Source: Raineyella fluvialis (lineage in GTDB: Bacteria; Actinomycetota; Actinomycetes; Propionibacteriales; Propionibacteriaceae). From it: a stretch of 64,000 nt of DNA. The position numbers and the translations under genes were made by a program. How positions within the stretch are numbered: the first letter of the stretch is position 1; every line of letters begins with the position of its first letter. The stretch lies in contig NZ_CP045725.1 in the NCBI RefSeq assembly GCF_009646095.1, forward strand, positions 2,046,001 to 2,110,000, given 5' to 3'. A model generated the notes under the pieces. That model ran no database searches. It was not told where the DNA came from and saw nothing but the letters and a program-made list of their open reading frames with translations. Positions 9,569 to 18,939 of this stretch are shown here, in pieces.

Positions 9569-11119
9569 ATGTCCGCCGTACGCGAGCCCGGACCGGTCGG
9601 CGACGCGACCGATGCCGGGGGACGTCACGCCGCGGAAGGTCACGCCGCCGAGGGCCGAGCGTCCGAGGGACCCGGCGTCCGGGGCCAGGCCGCCGTCGTC
9701 GCCGTGCTCGTCCTCGCCTTCGCGCTCTTCACCGGCGGCGGGATCATGCTCGGCGCCCTCGGGGCCAGTCTTCGCCGGGGCGTCGAGGACATCCAGCGGG
9801 CCAGGCTCGCCCAGGCGGTCGCGATCATCACCGAGAACGGCATCCCGGCCCTGGAGACGGCGGAGGTCCAGTACCTCGGTGTGGGCGGAGCGCTGCAGGT
9901 CATCGATCCCACCCGCACCGGCCCCGACGCGGTGGTGTTCGCGGCGGACGGCCGCTGGGACGAGCCGGTGACGACGGCGGCGCCGGCCCCCGGAGTGACG
10001 GTCGTCGACCGACATGCCCGCGCCCCGCAGGGCGGCAGTTCGCTCCTCGCGGTGGCCCAGGGCGTCCGGTCCGGCGGGGCGGCGTACGTGGTCGTCACCG
10101 CAGGTCCCCTGGTGGGGGTCGAGCGCGCGCTGCGCCAGGACGCCCTGTCCCTCGTCGTCGGGGTGCCGTTGCTGTCCTTGCTGGGCGGTTGGGCCGTCTG
10201 GCTCCTGGTCGGCCGTACGTTGCGGCCAGTGGAGGAACTGCGCTCGGCGGTCGAGGAGATCGGTGCGGCCGACGTGACCGGCCGGGTGCCGGTGCCACCC
10301 CGGCACGACGAGATCGGGCGGTTGGCGGTGACGATGAACGCGCTGCTCACCCGGATCCAGCACTCCCGCGACAGTCAGAGGCGATTCGTGGCGGACGCCA
10401 GCCACGAGTTGCGCTCCCCGGTCGCGGCCCTCGGTGCCGGGCTGGAGATCCTCGAACACCGCCCGGAGGAACTGCCGGCAGTGCTCCCGCTGCTGGTCAC
10501 CGAGACCCGTCACCTCGCCTCGCTCACCGACGGGCTGCTGATGCTGGCCCGCGCCGATGCGGGGATGTTGCGGCGGCGCAGCATCGATGTGGACCTCGAC
10601 GACATCCTGGCGGCCGAAGTCGTCCGGCTGCGGGCGTCCGGTCGCCTGCTCGTGGAGGCCCATCTGGCCGCGGGACGGGTGGTGGGGGAACCCGACGACC
10701 TGTTCCGGGCCGTCCGCAACCTCGTCGACAACGCGGCCCGGGCCTCCCGGGGCCGGATCGGCCTGTCGGTGGTGGTGGAGGGTGCGGACGTGGTGGTCCG
10801 GGTCGATGACGACGGGCCCGGCATCCCGGTGACCGAGCGGACCCGCATCTTCGACCGCTTCGTGAGGCTCGACTCCGACCGCGCCCGGTCCAACGGCGGG
10901 GCGGGCCTGGGCCTGGCGATCGTGCACAGTGTCATCAGCAGCCATGGCGGCACGGTCACCGCGGGGGAGTCACCCTGGGGAGGAGCCCGGTTCGAGATCC
11001 GGCTGCCCTCGACGGGCACCCCGGTGGTGGCCGAGGAGGACGAGAGCGGCGGGCTCGACGACAACGACCAGCAGGACGGGACGGGCGGGCCGGACCGCCC
11101 TCAGCCGCCCAGCCGATAG
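9569..11119 (+). CDS. Two-component sensor histidine kinase
   Basis: This 516-residue membrane kinase has a cytoplasmic Ala/Gly/Glu-rich N-terminus of about 38 residues. A first helix (about 39-66), an extracytoplasmic sensor of about 130 residues and a second helix (about 192-212) follow, then a HAMP linker. The H-box has His279 in DASHELRSPV, and the ATPase has an N-box (LVDNAARA) and a G1 box (DDGPGIP). The acidic C-terminal tail (DESGGLDDND) is extra. CAGGAT at 9557-9562 is 6 nt before the ATG, so it is probably leaderless. The start is 64 nt from the divergent prsW start. Its 3' end overlaps the convergent response regulator by 19 nt, an unusual layout for a cognate pair. Confidence 0.93.
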   Translation: MSAVREPGPVGDATDAGGRHAAEGHAAEGRASEGPGVRGQAAVVAVLVLAFALFTGGGIMLGALGASLRRGVEDIQRARLAQAVAIITENGIPALETAEVQYLGVGGALQVIDPTRTGPDAVVFAADGRWDEPVTTAAPAPGVTVVDRHARAPQGGSSLLAVAQGVRSGGAAYVVVTAGPLVGVERALRQDALSLVVGVPLLSLLGGWAVWLLVGRTLRPVEELRSAVEEIGAADVTGRVPVPPRHDEIGRLAVTMNALLTRIQHSRDSQRRFVADASHELRSPVAALGAGLEILEHRPEELPAVLPLLVTETRHLASLTDGLLMLARADAGMLRRRSIDVDLDDILAAEVVRLRASGRLLVEAHLAAGRVVGEPDDLFRAVRNLVDNAARASRGRIGLSVVVEGADVVVRVDDDGPGIPVTERTRIFDRFVRLDSDRARSNGGAGLGLAIVHSVISSHGGTVTAGESPWGGARFEIRLPSTGTPVVAEEDESGGLDDNDQQDGTGGPDRPQPPSR

Positions 11120-11769
11120 CCGCGGCCCCGGAGCGTCTCGATCGAGCGCACCCCGAACGGTTCGTCGATCTTGCGGCGGAGGTAACCGATGTAGACCTCG
11201 ACGATGTTGAGGTCCCCGTCGAAGGCCGCGTCCCAGACATGGTCGAGCAGGTCAGCCTTGGACACCACGTCCCCGGCGCGTCGCATCAGGTACTCGAGGA
11301 GGGCGAACTCCTTGGCCGTGAGACGGATGTCGGTGCCGTTGCGGGACACCCGGCCACTGGACGGATCCAGCGCCAGGTCGCCGACGACCAGCACGGACGG
11401 CCTCGGCGGTGCACCGCGGCGGATCAGCGCACGGAGCCGGGCGCTGAGGACGGCCAGGCTGAAGGGCTTGGTGAGATAGTCATCGGCCCCCAGGTCGAAA
11501 GCGTCCACCTGGTCCAGGTCGCCGTCCTTGGCGGTGAGCATGATCACCGGCACCCAGATCTCCGCCTTCCGGATGCCCTTGAGGACGTCATAGCCGTTCA
11601 GCCCCGGGAGCATGATGTCGAGGACCACCGCGTCGTACGGCTCCTCGGTCGCCGCCCACAACCCCTCCGGGCCGGTGCGGGCGACATCGACACCGAACCC
11701 GTCCGGCGCCAGACCTCGTTGGACGAGCTCGGCCAACGACCTGTCGTCCTCCACCAGCAGGACTCGCAC
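11101..11769 (-). CDS. OmpR/PhoB-family response regulator
   Basis: The 222-residue product has a receiver domain (residues 1-115) with Asp8/Asp9, the phospho-acceptor Asp51 in VVLDIMLPG, and a conserved Lys in LTKPF. A winged-helix DNA-binding domain follows with the typical ending ETLRGRGYRLGG. The GTG at 11769 has GGGGAGG 8 nt upstream. The open frame continues far upstream, but that part has no regulator homology. It is convergent with the kinase at 9569 and overlaps it, so the two cannot be one transcript. It is the likely partner by proximity. Confidence 0.93.
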   Translation of the reverse strand: MRVLLVEDDRSLAELVQRGLAPDGFGVDVARTGPEGLWAATEEPYDAVVLDIMLPGLNGYDVLKGIRKAEIWVPVIMLTAKDGDLDQVDAFDLGADDYLTKPFSLAVLSARLRALIRRGAPPRPSVLVVGDLALDPSSGRVSRNGTDIRLTAKEFALLEYLMRRAGDVVSKADLLDHVWDAAFDGDLNIVEVYIGYLRRKIDEPFGVRSIETLRGRGYRLGG

Positions 11770-11882
11770 GTGCCGCACCTCCCCGCCGTCGGCTGTGACG
11801 CGTTCCGTGAACACCCCCTGAACAGTCACAGTACGACATCGGCGACGTTCGTGAGGGGCAGCCGGGCAGGTGCCGGCGATGC

Positions 11883-12596
11883 TCACCCGATGAGGAACGA
11901 CCCGGTCATCAGCCACAGCACCACATCGAGGCCCAGGCCCAGACCGGCCAGCAGGATCAGGGCGGTGCCGACCCGGCCGAGGGGCCCGGCGAGCGATCGC
12001 CAGGTCCGCCGCATCCAGCGTCCGACCGGGTCCCCGGCGCCGAGGGCGACGGCGATCGCCAGCGCCACCAACGGGGACTGGCTGAGCAGCCACCACAGCG
12101 CCGCGATGCCCAGGGCAGGTCCGGCGTGCAGCCGGTGGACGAGGGCGACCAGACCCCAGAAGCCCGGGTCGCCCAGCACGGTGAGGCCGTACACCAGCCC
12201 GGCCAGAGTCATCGCGGCGATACCGGTGCCCCGCTGGCGCCGAGGCCGCTCCTCCTCGTCCTCGTCGCTCTCGTGTCCCGGGCGTCCTCCGTCCCTGCGT
12301 CGCGAGGCCAGGCGGCGTACGCCCCAGAACAACAGGCCGGCCGCGGCGAGTGCTTCGACGGTGCCCCAGACGACGTCGGGGATGGGCGGTACGCCGTGCT
12401 GGAGGACGACGGAGGCCAGGAGATCCAGGATCATCGCGGCGGCGACGATGACCGCTGCCCCTGCGGCGGTGAACGCGACGGCTGCCGCTCGTCCTGCGCC
12501 CCGCGCCACGGCGGCCAGCAAGGCCAGTGCCCCGAACGGATCGAACCCGACGATCGACAGCCCGACGCAGGCGGCGACGGCTTGCCAGCCGGTCAT
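11883..12596 (-). CDS. GAP/LysE-like integral membrane protein
   Basis: The 237-residue product has about six membrane helices and a highly charged cytoplasmic loop at about 98-122 (DEDEEERPRRQR). The first helices carry a GFDPFGALALL motif like the G-x-D/N-P-F-G signature seen in LysE and GAP (Sap-like) families. Family members export small molecules or help to export surface lipids, but the substrate cannot be read from sequence. Its ATG overlaps the stop of the upstream AI-2E-type transporter by 4 nt, so the pair is co-expressed. Confidence 0.7.
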   Translation of the reverse strand: MTGWQAVAACVGLSIVGFDPFGALALLAAVARGAGRAAAVAFTAAGAAVIVAAAMILDLLASVVLQHGVPPIPDVVWGTVEALAAAGLLFWGVRRLASRRRDGGRPGHESDEDEEERPRRQRGTGIAAMTLAGLVYGLTVLGDPGFWGLVALVHRLHAGPALGIAALWWLLSQSPLVALAIAVALGAGDPVGRWMRRTWRSLAGPLGRVGTALILLAGLGLGLDVVLWLMTGSFLIG

Positions 12597-13768
12597 GCGG
12601 TGGGAGCGTCCCCGGCGGGCGGGTGGGGCTGTCCCGGGCCGTGGTCATCCGGCCCCTTGCCGTGGAGGGGCAGCGGCATCGGGCGGCGGGCCGACGTGCG
12701 GGCGTACGTACGGATGCCGGCGTTCGCCATCGCCAGCGTCGGCACGGCGAACAGGGCCCCGACGGCACCGAACATCATCGTCCCGGCGGTCACCGCGAAG
12801 ATGACCGCGAGCGGGTGCAGGGCGACGGCGCGGCCCATCAGGAACGGCTGCAGGATGTGCGACTCCAGCTGCTGCACGCCGGTGACGATCGCGAGCATCA
12901 CCAACGCCGGTACCCATCCCTGGAAGACCAGGATGGTGAGGATGGCGACGGCACCGCCGAAGACCACGCCGATCACCGGGACGAAGGCGGTGACGAAGAC
13001 CAGGATCGCCATCGCCATCGCGAACGGCGACCCGAGGATGGCCGCGCCGGTGCCGACGAGCAGCGCGTCGAGGGCGGCGACCAGGAGCTGGGTGTGGATA
13101 TAGGCGGACAGGCTGCGCCAGCCGCTGCGAAAGGCGGCGTCGATGCGGACCCGCGACTCGATCGGGAAGCCGCCGATGAGGAAGATCCAGATCCGCCGGC
13201 CGTCGGCCAGGAACATGATGGTGGTGATCAGGCAGAGGAAGGTCCCGACCACGCTGTCCACCGCCGAGGATCCGACCCGGAACGCCCCCTGGGTGAGGTT
13301 GGTGGTGTGTTGGCTCACCCAGGTCTGCACCTCGGTGAACACCCGGGCGATCTGCCCCGGTCGCAGGTGCAGGGGCCCGCTGGAGAGCCAGGTCTGGAAC
13401 TGCAGCAGGCTGCCGGAGAAGTCCAGATGGCTGTGGGTGACGCCACTGGCGATGCGATGACCGACGATGGCCAGCAGTCCGCCGGCGACCGCGGCGGTCA
13501 GCAGGACGCTGATCACTGCCGCGACGCCACGGTGCAGGCGCACCCGGCGGTGCAGCCAGGTCACCATCGGGCCGAGCAGGACCGCCAGCAGCAGGGCCAC
13601 CATGGTGGCCGTGACCAGGATGGGGATCTGTTCGAACACCCAGGAGACGCCGTAGCCGACCGCCACGAGGACGATCAGCCGCCAGCCCCAGGCCGCGGCG
13701 ATCCGCAGCCCCCGCGGTATCGCCTCGTCGATCGAGGCGGAGGTAGGTTCCGGTGTGCTGGTGCTCAC
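12593..13768 (-). CDS. AI-2E family transporter (PerM/UPF0118)
   Basis: This is a 391-residue polytopic protein with paired N-terminal helices, a long amphipathic central stretch (LHLRPGQIARVFTEVQTW region) and a C-terminal helix bundle with GSPFAMAMAILVF and PVIGVVFGG segments, as in the AI-2E exporter/PerM family. Members move varied substrates, and AI-2 export itself is shown only for a few. The GTG start at 13768 is preceded by TAGGGT (13775-13780) at 6 nt, so it is probably leaderless. It is co-translated with the downstream GAP/LysE-like gene. Confidence 0.87.
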   Translation of the reverse strand: MSTSTPEPTSASIDEAIPRGLRIAAAWGWRLIVLVAVGYGVSWVFEQIPILVTATMVALLLAVLLGPMVTWLHRRVRLHRGVAAVISVLLTAAVAGGLLAIVGHRIASGVTHSHLDFSGSLLQFQTWLSSGPLHLRPGQIARVFTEVQTWVSQHTTNLTQGAFRVGSSAVDSVVGTFLCLITTIMFLADGRRIWIFLIGGFPIESRVRIDAAFRSGWRSLSAYIHTQLLVAALDALLVGTGAAILGSPFAMAMAILVFVTAFVPVIGVVFGGAVAILTILVFQGWVPALVMLAIVTGVQQLESHILQPFLMGRAVALHPLAVIFAVTAGTMMFGAVGALFAVPTLAMANAGIRTYARTSARRPMPLPLHGKGPDDHGPGQPHPPAGDAPTA

Positions 13769-13879
13769 CCCCCAACCCTACGCCGCTGTGCCTGGGAGTG
13801 GACTGATTCCGTTGCCGTGCCGCCCCCGGGCCGGGAATGATCGTGATCCGACACGACCCGATTCCGAAGGAACGTCCCG

Positions 13880-14710
13880 ATGCGCCTCGCCACCCTGCGT
13901 ACGTCCACCGGCACCGTCGCCGCCCGCCTGGACGGCGATCACTACACCCTGATCGAGGGCTGTGAGGACCTCAGTGAACTGCTCTGCGAGCCCGACTGGA
14001 CCGAGATCGCCGCAGCTGCGGCGGGTGACGTGGTCCCCGCGGCACGGGCCGAGCTGGCGACGCTGTTGCCGGCTCCGGGCAAGGTGATCTGCGCCGGTCT
14101 CAACTACGCCACCCACATCCGCGAGATGGGCCGTGAGCTGCCCGAGCATCCGACGCTCTTCGCGAAGTTCGCGGACAGCCTCACCGGACCGTACGACGAC
14201 GTGGTGGCTCCGGCGGAGGACCCGATGCTGGACTGGGAGTGCGAACTGGGCGTGGTCATCGGCCAGGACGCCTACCGGGTCACCGAGGCGGAGGCCGCCG
14301 ATCACATCGCCGGCTACACCGTGGTCAACGACGTGTCCATGCGTGGCTACCAGCGTCGGACCGGGGAGTGGTTGCAGGGCAAGATCTGGCAGTCGGCGAC
14401 CCCGGTCGGCCCCGTGCTCGTCACTCCCGACGAGTTCGACCCCGAGCACGCCGCGATCACCACGAAGGTCAACGGCAGACTGATGCAGGAGGCGAACACG
14501 GGTGACCTGGTGTTCACCGCGGCGAGGCTAGTCGCGTACCTGTCGACGATCATCACCCTGCGCCCCGGCGACCTGCTGCTGACCGGCACCCCCGGTGGCG
14601 TCGGCCTGGCCCGCGACCCGCAGGTCTTCCTCCGCCCGGGGGACGTCGTCGAGGTCGAGGTGGACGGACTGGGCCGGCTGGAGAACCACATCGTGCCGCC
14701 TCGGCACTGA
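13880..14710 (+). CDS. Fumarylacetoacetate hydrolase (FAH) family protein
   Basis: The 276-residue protein has a short N-terminal domain and a C-terminal FAH beta-roll. The metal-binding acidic residues are visible in DWECELGVVIG and VVNDVSMRGYQ, and the catalytic core includes LTGTPGGVG. Family members cleave or decarboxylate 2-oxo-3-enoate and acylpyruvate compounds. The exact substrate is open. A GAAGGA Shine-Dalgarno lies 8 nt before the ATG. No aromatic catabolic operon surrounds it. The nearest related function is the BenE benzoate transporter 3 kb downstream, which is weak support at best. Confidence 0.88.
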   Translation: MRLATLRTSTGTVAARLDGDHYTLIEGCEDLSELLCEPDWTEIAAAAAGDVVPAARAELATLLPAPGKVICAGLNYATHIREMGRELPEHPTLFAKFADSLTGPYDDVVAPAEDPMLDWECELGVVIGQDAYRVTEAEAADHIAGYTVVNDVSMRGYQRRTGEWLQGKIWQSATPVGPVLVTPDEFDPEHAAITTKVNGRLMQEANTGDLVFTAARLVAYLSTIITLRPGDLLLTGTPGGVGLARDPQVFLRPGDVVEVEVDGLGRLENHIVPPRH

Positions 14711-14763
14711 GCCGGCCGGCGGGCCCGCGGTCCGGCCGGCGGCGGGTGACTAGGCTGATCCGG

Positions 14764-17409
14764 GTGAGCAGCGCGAACCTGACCAGGGCCGAGGCGGAAC
14801 AGCGGTCCGCGAATCTCGAGGTCCATGCCTACGACGTCGACCTGGACCTCACCGGTGCCGCGGACCCGGAACGGACAGGTTTCGGGTCCGTCACCACGAT
14901 CACCTTCCTCAGTGAGCAGGAGGACGTCCGACTCGACTTCCTCGGCGAGTCGGTCGAGGGCGTCGAGGTGAACGGCCGCGCGCTCGACCCGAGCCAGGTG
15001 TGGGACGGTGCGGCCCTACGGCTGACCGGCCTGGCGCCGCACCGTACCAATCGGGTGACCGTGCGGGCGGTGGCTGCGTACTCCCGCACCGGTCAGGGCC
15101 TCCACCGGTTCGTCGACCCGCTCGACGGGGAGACCTATCTCTACTCGCACCTCGAGCCGGCCGATGCGCGGCGGATCTTCGCCACCTTCGAGCAGCCCGA
15201 CCTCAAGGCGACCCGGATCGTCCACGTCACGGCCCCGGCGGGCTGGTCGGTCGTCGCCAACATGCCTGTCGCGTCGGCGGTCCCGGTCGGGGACGAGGCG
15301 GTCCGGACGACGTTCCAGCCCACCCCTCCGCTGTCGACGTACCTCACGGCGGTGTGCGCCGGGCCCTGGCACCACGTCCACGACGTGTGGACCCGCCGGG
15401 TCGGAGCGAGCACCCTCGAGGTCCCGCTGGGCCTGTGGTGCCGCGCCTCCCTGGCTCAGCACCTCGACGCCGACGCGCTCTTCGACACCACCAAGCGGGG
15501 TCTCGACCACTACCACCAGCTCTTCGGGTTCCCCTATCCCTGGGGGAAGTACGACCAGCTCTTCGCCCCCGAGTACAACATCGGGGCGATGGAGAACCCG
15601 GGCTGCATCACCTTCAACGAGAAGTACCTCTTCACCTCCCGCCCGACCCGTCAGGAGCTCGCGCAGCGCTCCAACACGATGCTGCACGAGATGGCCCACC
15701 TGTGGTTCGGTGACCTGGTCACCCCGGCCTGGTGGGACGACCTCTGGCTGAAGGAGTCCTTCGCCGAGTACATGGGAGTGCGGTCCAGCGTCGAGGCCGA
15801 TGACCATCCGGAGGCCTGGGTCAGTTTCGCCGGGGCGCGCAAGGCATGGGCGTACGCCGCGGACCGCCGACCGACCACCCATCCCGTCGCGGCCGACATC
15901 CCCGACCTGGAGGCGGCCAGGCAGAACTTCGACGGCATCACCTACGCGAAGGGCGCCGCGGTGCTCAAGCAGTTGGTGGCGTACGTCGGGGACGAGGCGT
16001 TCTTCTCCGGTGCCCGGCTCTACTTCGCCCGCCATGCCTTCGGTGCCGCGCGCCTTGTCGACCTGTTGGACGCGCTGGAGGAGGTGTCCGGGCGCAACCT
16101 GCGGGCCTGGGCCGAACAGTGGCTGCAGACCTCCGGTGTCGACGAGCTGACGACCGAGGGCCCCGGGCCGGAGGGGATCATCCACCTGCGCCGGACCTCC
16201 CCCGATACCGCCCGCCGCCCGCACCGGCTCTCGGTCGGTCTGTACCTGCCGGACAGCACCGGGCGGTTGCTGCGCACCCACCGGGCCGAGGCCGATCTCG
16301 TCGGTGACGGGGTCGACATCGACCTCGTCGACGCCGACCCGGCAGGGGAGAGGCCCCGACTGGTGCTGCCCAACGACGACGACCTGACGTACGCCCTCAC
16401 CCGCCTCGACCCGGCCAGCCGCGACACGGCGCTGACGTACGCCGGTGGGATGGTCGACCCGCTCGCGCAGTCGCAGGTCTGGGCGGCCCTCTGGAACGAC
16501 GTCCGCGATGCCCGCCTCCCGGCCACCCGCTTCATCGCCGCGGTGCTGCAGCACGCCGGCCGACTGGACGGCCGCGACGACGAGGGTGCCACCGTCCTGC
16601 TGCCCCACCTGGTCGGTGATGTGGCCACCGGCGTCTCCGATCTGCTGCCCCGATGCCTTCGTGAGGCCGCCTGGGCTGACGCGTTCGACGGCGCCTGGAC
16701 TCGGCTGGTCGGCGCCGACCCGGGCTCGGACCAGCAGCTCGCCTGGGCCCGCGCCGCCACCCTGTTCGGCGGCCAGGTCGGAGCCGAGGACGCCCCCGGT
16801 GTCGCCGCCCGGCTCGGCCTGCTACTCGACGGCCCCGCCCCCGAGGGGCTCGAGATCGGGTCGGAGCTGCGCTGGCGCACGCTGATCGCCCTGGCGGGGC
16901 TGGACCGTGTCGACGACGCCGAACTCGACGCCGCCCTCGCGGCGGAGCCGACCGCCCGGGCCCGCGCCCATCGGCTCACCGCCCGGGTAGGGCGCCCTGA
17001 CGCCCGCGTCCGGGCCTGGGCCTGGGAACAGGTGCAGCGGTACCCCTCGGAGTGGTCGAACGAGGAGATCAGCGCCGCGCTGGCCGGCTGGACGATGCCG
17101 GGTCACCGCGACCTCGTCGCGGAGTTCGCCGAGCCGTACTGGAGCCGGCTCACCCGGTGGTGGGAACGGTTCCCGATCGAGATCGCCACCCGGCTGGTCA
17201 GTGGCCTGTTTCCGGCGGTCGTCGACGTGGACCTCACCCGGGAGGCGGTCGACCAGCCGGTCGTCGCGGCGGCCCACCGGTGGCTCGACGAGCACACCGG
17301 CGCTCCTGGCGCCCTGCGCCGGCTGGTCCTCGAGCACGCCGATGCGGCCGAACGGGCCGCGCGGGCGCAGTTGACCGTCCTCGAGCAGGTGGCGGCCGAG
17401 AACGGCTGA
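14764..17409 (+). CDS. pepN: Aminopeptidase N (M1 family)
   Basis: This is an 881-residue zinc metallopeptidase that removes N-terminal residues from cytosolic peptides. It has the substrate-anchoring GAMEN motif, the zinc site HEMAHLW near residue 309, and the downstream Glu in LKESFAEYMG. A long C-terminal helical ERAP1-like domain follows. The GTG at 14764 starts the family-typical N-terminus (VSSANLTRAEAEQRSANLE) and has TAGGCT (14751-14756) 7 nt upstream. This favours it over the in-frame GTG at 14746, which would lie upstream of that -10 box. Length and order are normal for actinobacterial PepN. Confidence 0.95.
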   Translation: MSSANLTRAEAEQRSANLEVHAYDVDLDLTGAADPERTGFGSVTTITFLSEQEDVRLDFLGESVEGVEVNGRALDPSQVWDGAALRLTGLAPHRTNRVTVRAVAAYSRTGQGLHRFVDPLDGETYLYSHLEPADARRIFATFEQPDLKATRIVHVTAPAGWSVVANMPVASAVPVGDEAVRTTFQPTPPLSTYLTAVCAGPWHHVHDVWTRRVGASTLEVPLGLWCRASLAQHLDADALFDTTKRGLDHYHQLFGFPYPWGKYDQLFAPEYNIGAMENPGCITFNEKYLFTSRPTRQELAQRSNTMLHEMAHLWFGDLVTPAWWDDLWLKESFAEYMGVRSSVEADDHPEAWVSFAGARKAWAYAADRRPTTHPVAADIPDLEAARQNFDGITYAKGAAVLKQLVAYVGDEAFFSGARLYFARHAFGAARLVDLLDALEEVSGRNLRAWAEQWLQTSGVDELTTEGPGPEGIIHLRRTSPDTARRPHRLSVGLYLPDSTGRLLRTHRAEADLVGDGVDIDLVDADPAGERPRLVLPNDDDLTYALTRLDPASRDTALTYAGGMVDPLAQSQVWAALWNDVRDARLPATRFIAAVLQHAGRLDGRDDEGATVLLPHLVGDVATGVSDLLPRCLREAAWADAFDGAWTRLVGADPGSDQQLAWARAATLFGGQVGAEDAPGVAARLGLLLDGPAPEGLEIGSELRWRTLIALAGLDRVDDAELDAALAAEPTARARAHRLTARVGRPDARVRAWAWEQVQRYPSEWSNEEISAALAGWTMPGHRDLVAEFAEPYWSRLTRWWERFPIEIATRLVSGLFPAVVDVDLTREAVDQPVVAAAHRWLDEHTGAPGALRRLVLEHADAAERAARAQLTVLEQVAAENG

Positions 17410-17613
17410 CCCGCCGGCTGGCCTGCCGGCCGGCCTGGCGGAACCCCCGGCCGCGTCCCCGACGTTCCGCCAGTGACTCCCCGTGGGGTGCTCCTCCTCG
17501 GCACGGCCCGGAGCCGGCCGTAGTGAGCGGATTACTGTGATCGACGCCACATGGTTGCGGCTCGCCCTGTCCTCGTGGCGCCCGACGGATGCCCACAGGA
17601 CAAGGACGCGGAC

Positions 17614-18866
17614 ATGGACCGGCAGACGGTGACCCGGACGGAGAGCCCGCAGGCCTCCACGAGGATCGAGGAGCGGCCGCGGCGCACCCTGCGCGGGGAA
17701 GTGTCGCTGTCGGCCGTCGTCGCCGGTTTCGTCGCCGTCGCCATCTCCTACGCCGGGCCGCTCCTGGTGGTGCTGCAGGCTGCTCGCGCGGGCGGCCTGT
17801 CGGCGGACCTGACGAGTTCGTGGGTCTGGGCCATCTCCGTCGGGTCGGGAGTGGCCTGCATCCTCGGCAGCCTTGTCACCCGCCAACCGGTGATGATCGC
17901 CTGGTCGATCCCCGGTGCGGCGGTGTTGATGGCCATGCTCGGCAGCTACACCCTCAACGAGGCGATCGGCGCCTACATCGTCTGTGGTGCACTCAGCGCC
18001 CTGCTCGGGGCCACAGGGCTGATCGGGCGCCTCCTGGCGATGGTGCCGCGCCCGATCACGCAGGCGGTGCTGGCCGGGGTACTGCTGCCTTTCGGCATCA
18101 CCGTGGCGGGTGCCGTCGTCAGCGCACCGGTCGTGGCCGGTGGCATCGTCGTCGGCTACCTCATCGGTCGCCGGTTCCTGCCGCGGTACGCCGTCTTCGG
18201 GGCGATGGCGCTCGGCGCCGTCCTCGCCGCCGCCACGGGAACGTCCGGCACGTTCGCCGTGCACCCCGGCATCACCGTGCCGATGCTGCTGGTCCCGCAC
18301 TTCACGCTGGGATCGATCCTGGGCATCGGGCTGCCGCTGTTCATCGTCACCCAAGCCGGCCAGAACGCTCCGGGGCTGATCGTCATGCGCGCCTCCGGGT
18401 TCGAGCCGAACGATCGGCTGCTGCTCACCGGCTCCGGCATCGTGTCGATCGTCTTCGCCTTCTTCGGTGCCCACGCGCTCAACCTGGCGGCCGTCACCGC
18501 GGCCATCGCCACGAGCGGCGAGTCGCACCCGGACAAGCGCCGCCGCTACGTCGCCGGGGTCTCGACCGGCGTCTTCTACGTGCTCGGCGGCTTCCTCGCC
18601 ACGATGATCGTCGGCCTGTTCGCGGCGATCCCGCCCGCCATGCTCACCGCTCTGGCCGGGGTGGCCCTGCTGGTCCCGGCCCAGAACGCCCTGCACGGGA
18701 CGATGCAGGAGGGGGCCACGGCCCCGGGGTGATCGAGGCGGCCCTGGTCACGCTGGTGGTCTCCCTGTCGGGCGTCCACCCCTTCGGGATCGTGGCCGCG
18801 TTCTGGGGTCTGCTGGCCGGTCTCGTCACGTACGCGGTGCTGCGGCGGCGTCCGCCGCGGGCCTGA
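17614..18866 (+). pseudogene. benE: Benzoate/H+ symporter, BenE family, with apparent one-base frameshift
   Basis: The first frame runs to 18732 and encodes eleven or so membrane helices with the BenE-type segments ISYAGPLLVVLQAA and PRPITQAVLAGVLLPFG. It then ends prematurely in the last third of the usual C-terminus. The missing end (VIEAALVTLVVSLSGVHPFG and a final helix) continues in the next frame to 18866. One extra G in the run near 18707-18711, or in GGGG at 18727-18730, restores a 417-residue protein of normal length. The family imports aromatic acids such as benzoate with protons. The ATG at 17614 was preferred to 17551 because the cytoplasmic N-terminus is shorter, but neither has a clear ribosome site. 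Confidence 0.8.
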
Positions 18867-18939
18867 TCGCTCACAGCGCGGCGTATCGATTCCCACGGGG
18901 GGCGCGCCGCGAGCCTCGGTGACCGGATAGATTGGGCCC

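Noticed and set aside
16822-18696. Long minus-strand open frames opposite strong genes (also 18871-20676, 26534-28897, 30381-31961, 1161-2849)
   Set aside because: They lie antisense to conserved genes, are rich in Arg, Gly, Asp and Pro without domains, and are expected by-products of very high GC at third codon positions.
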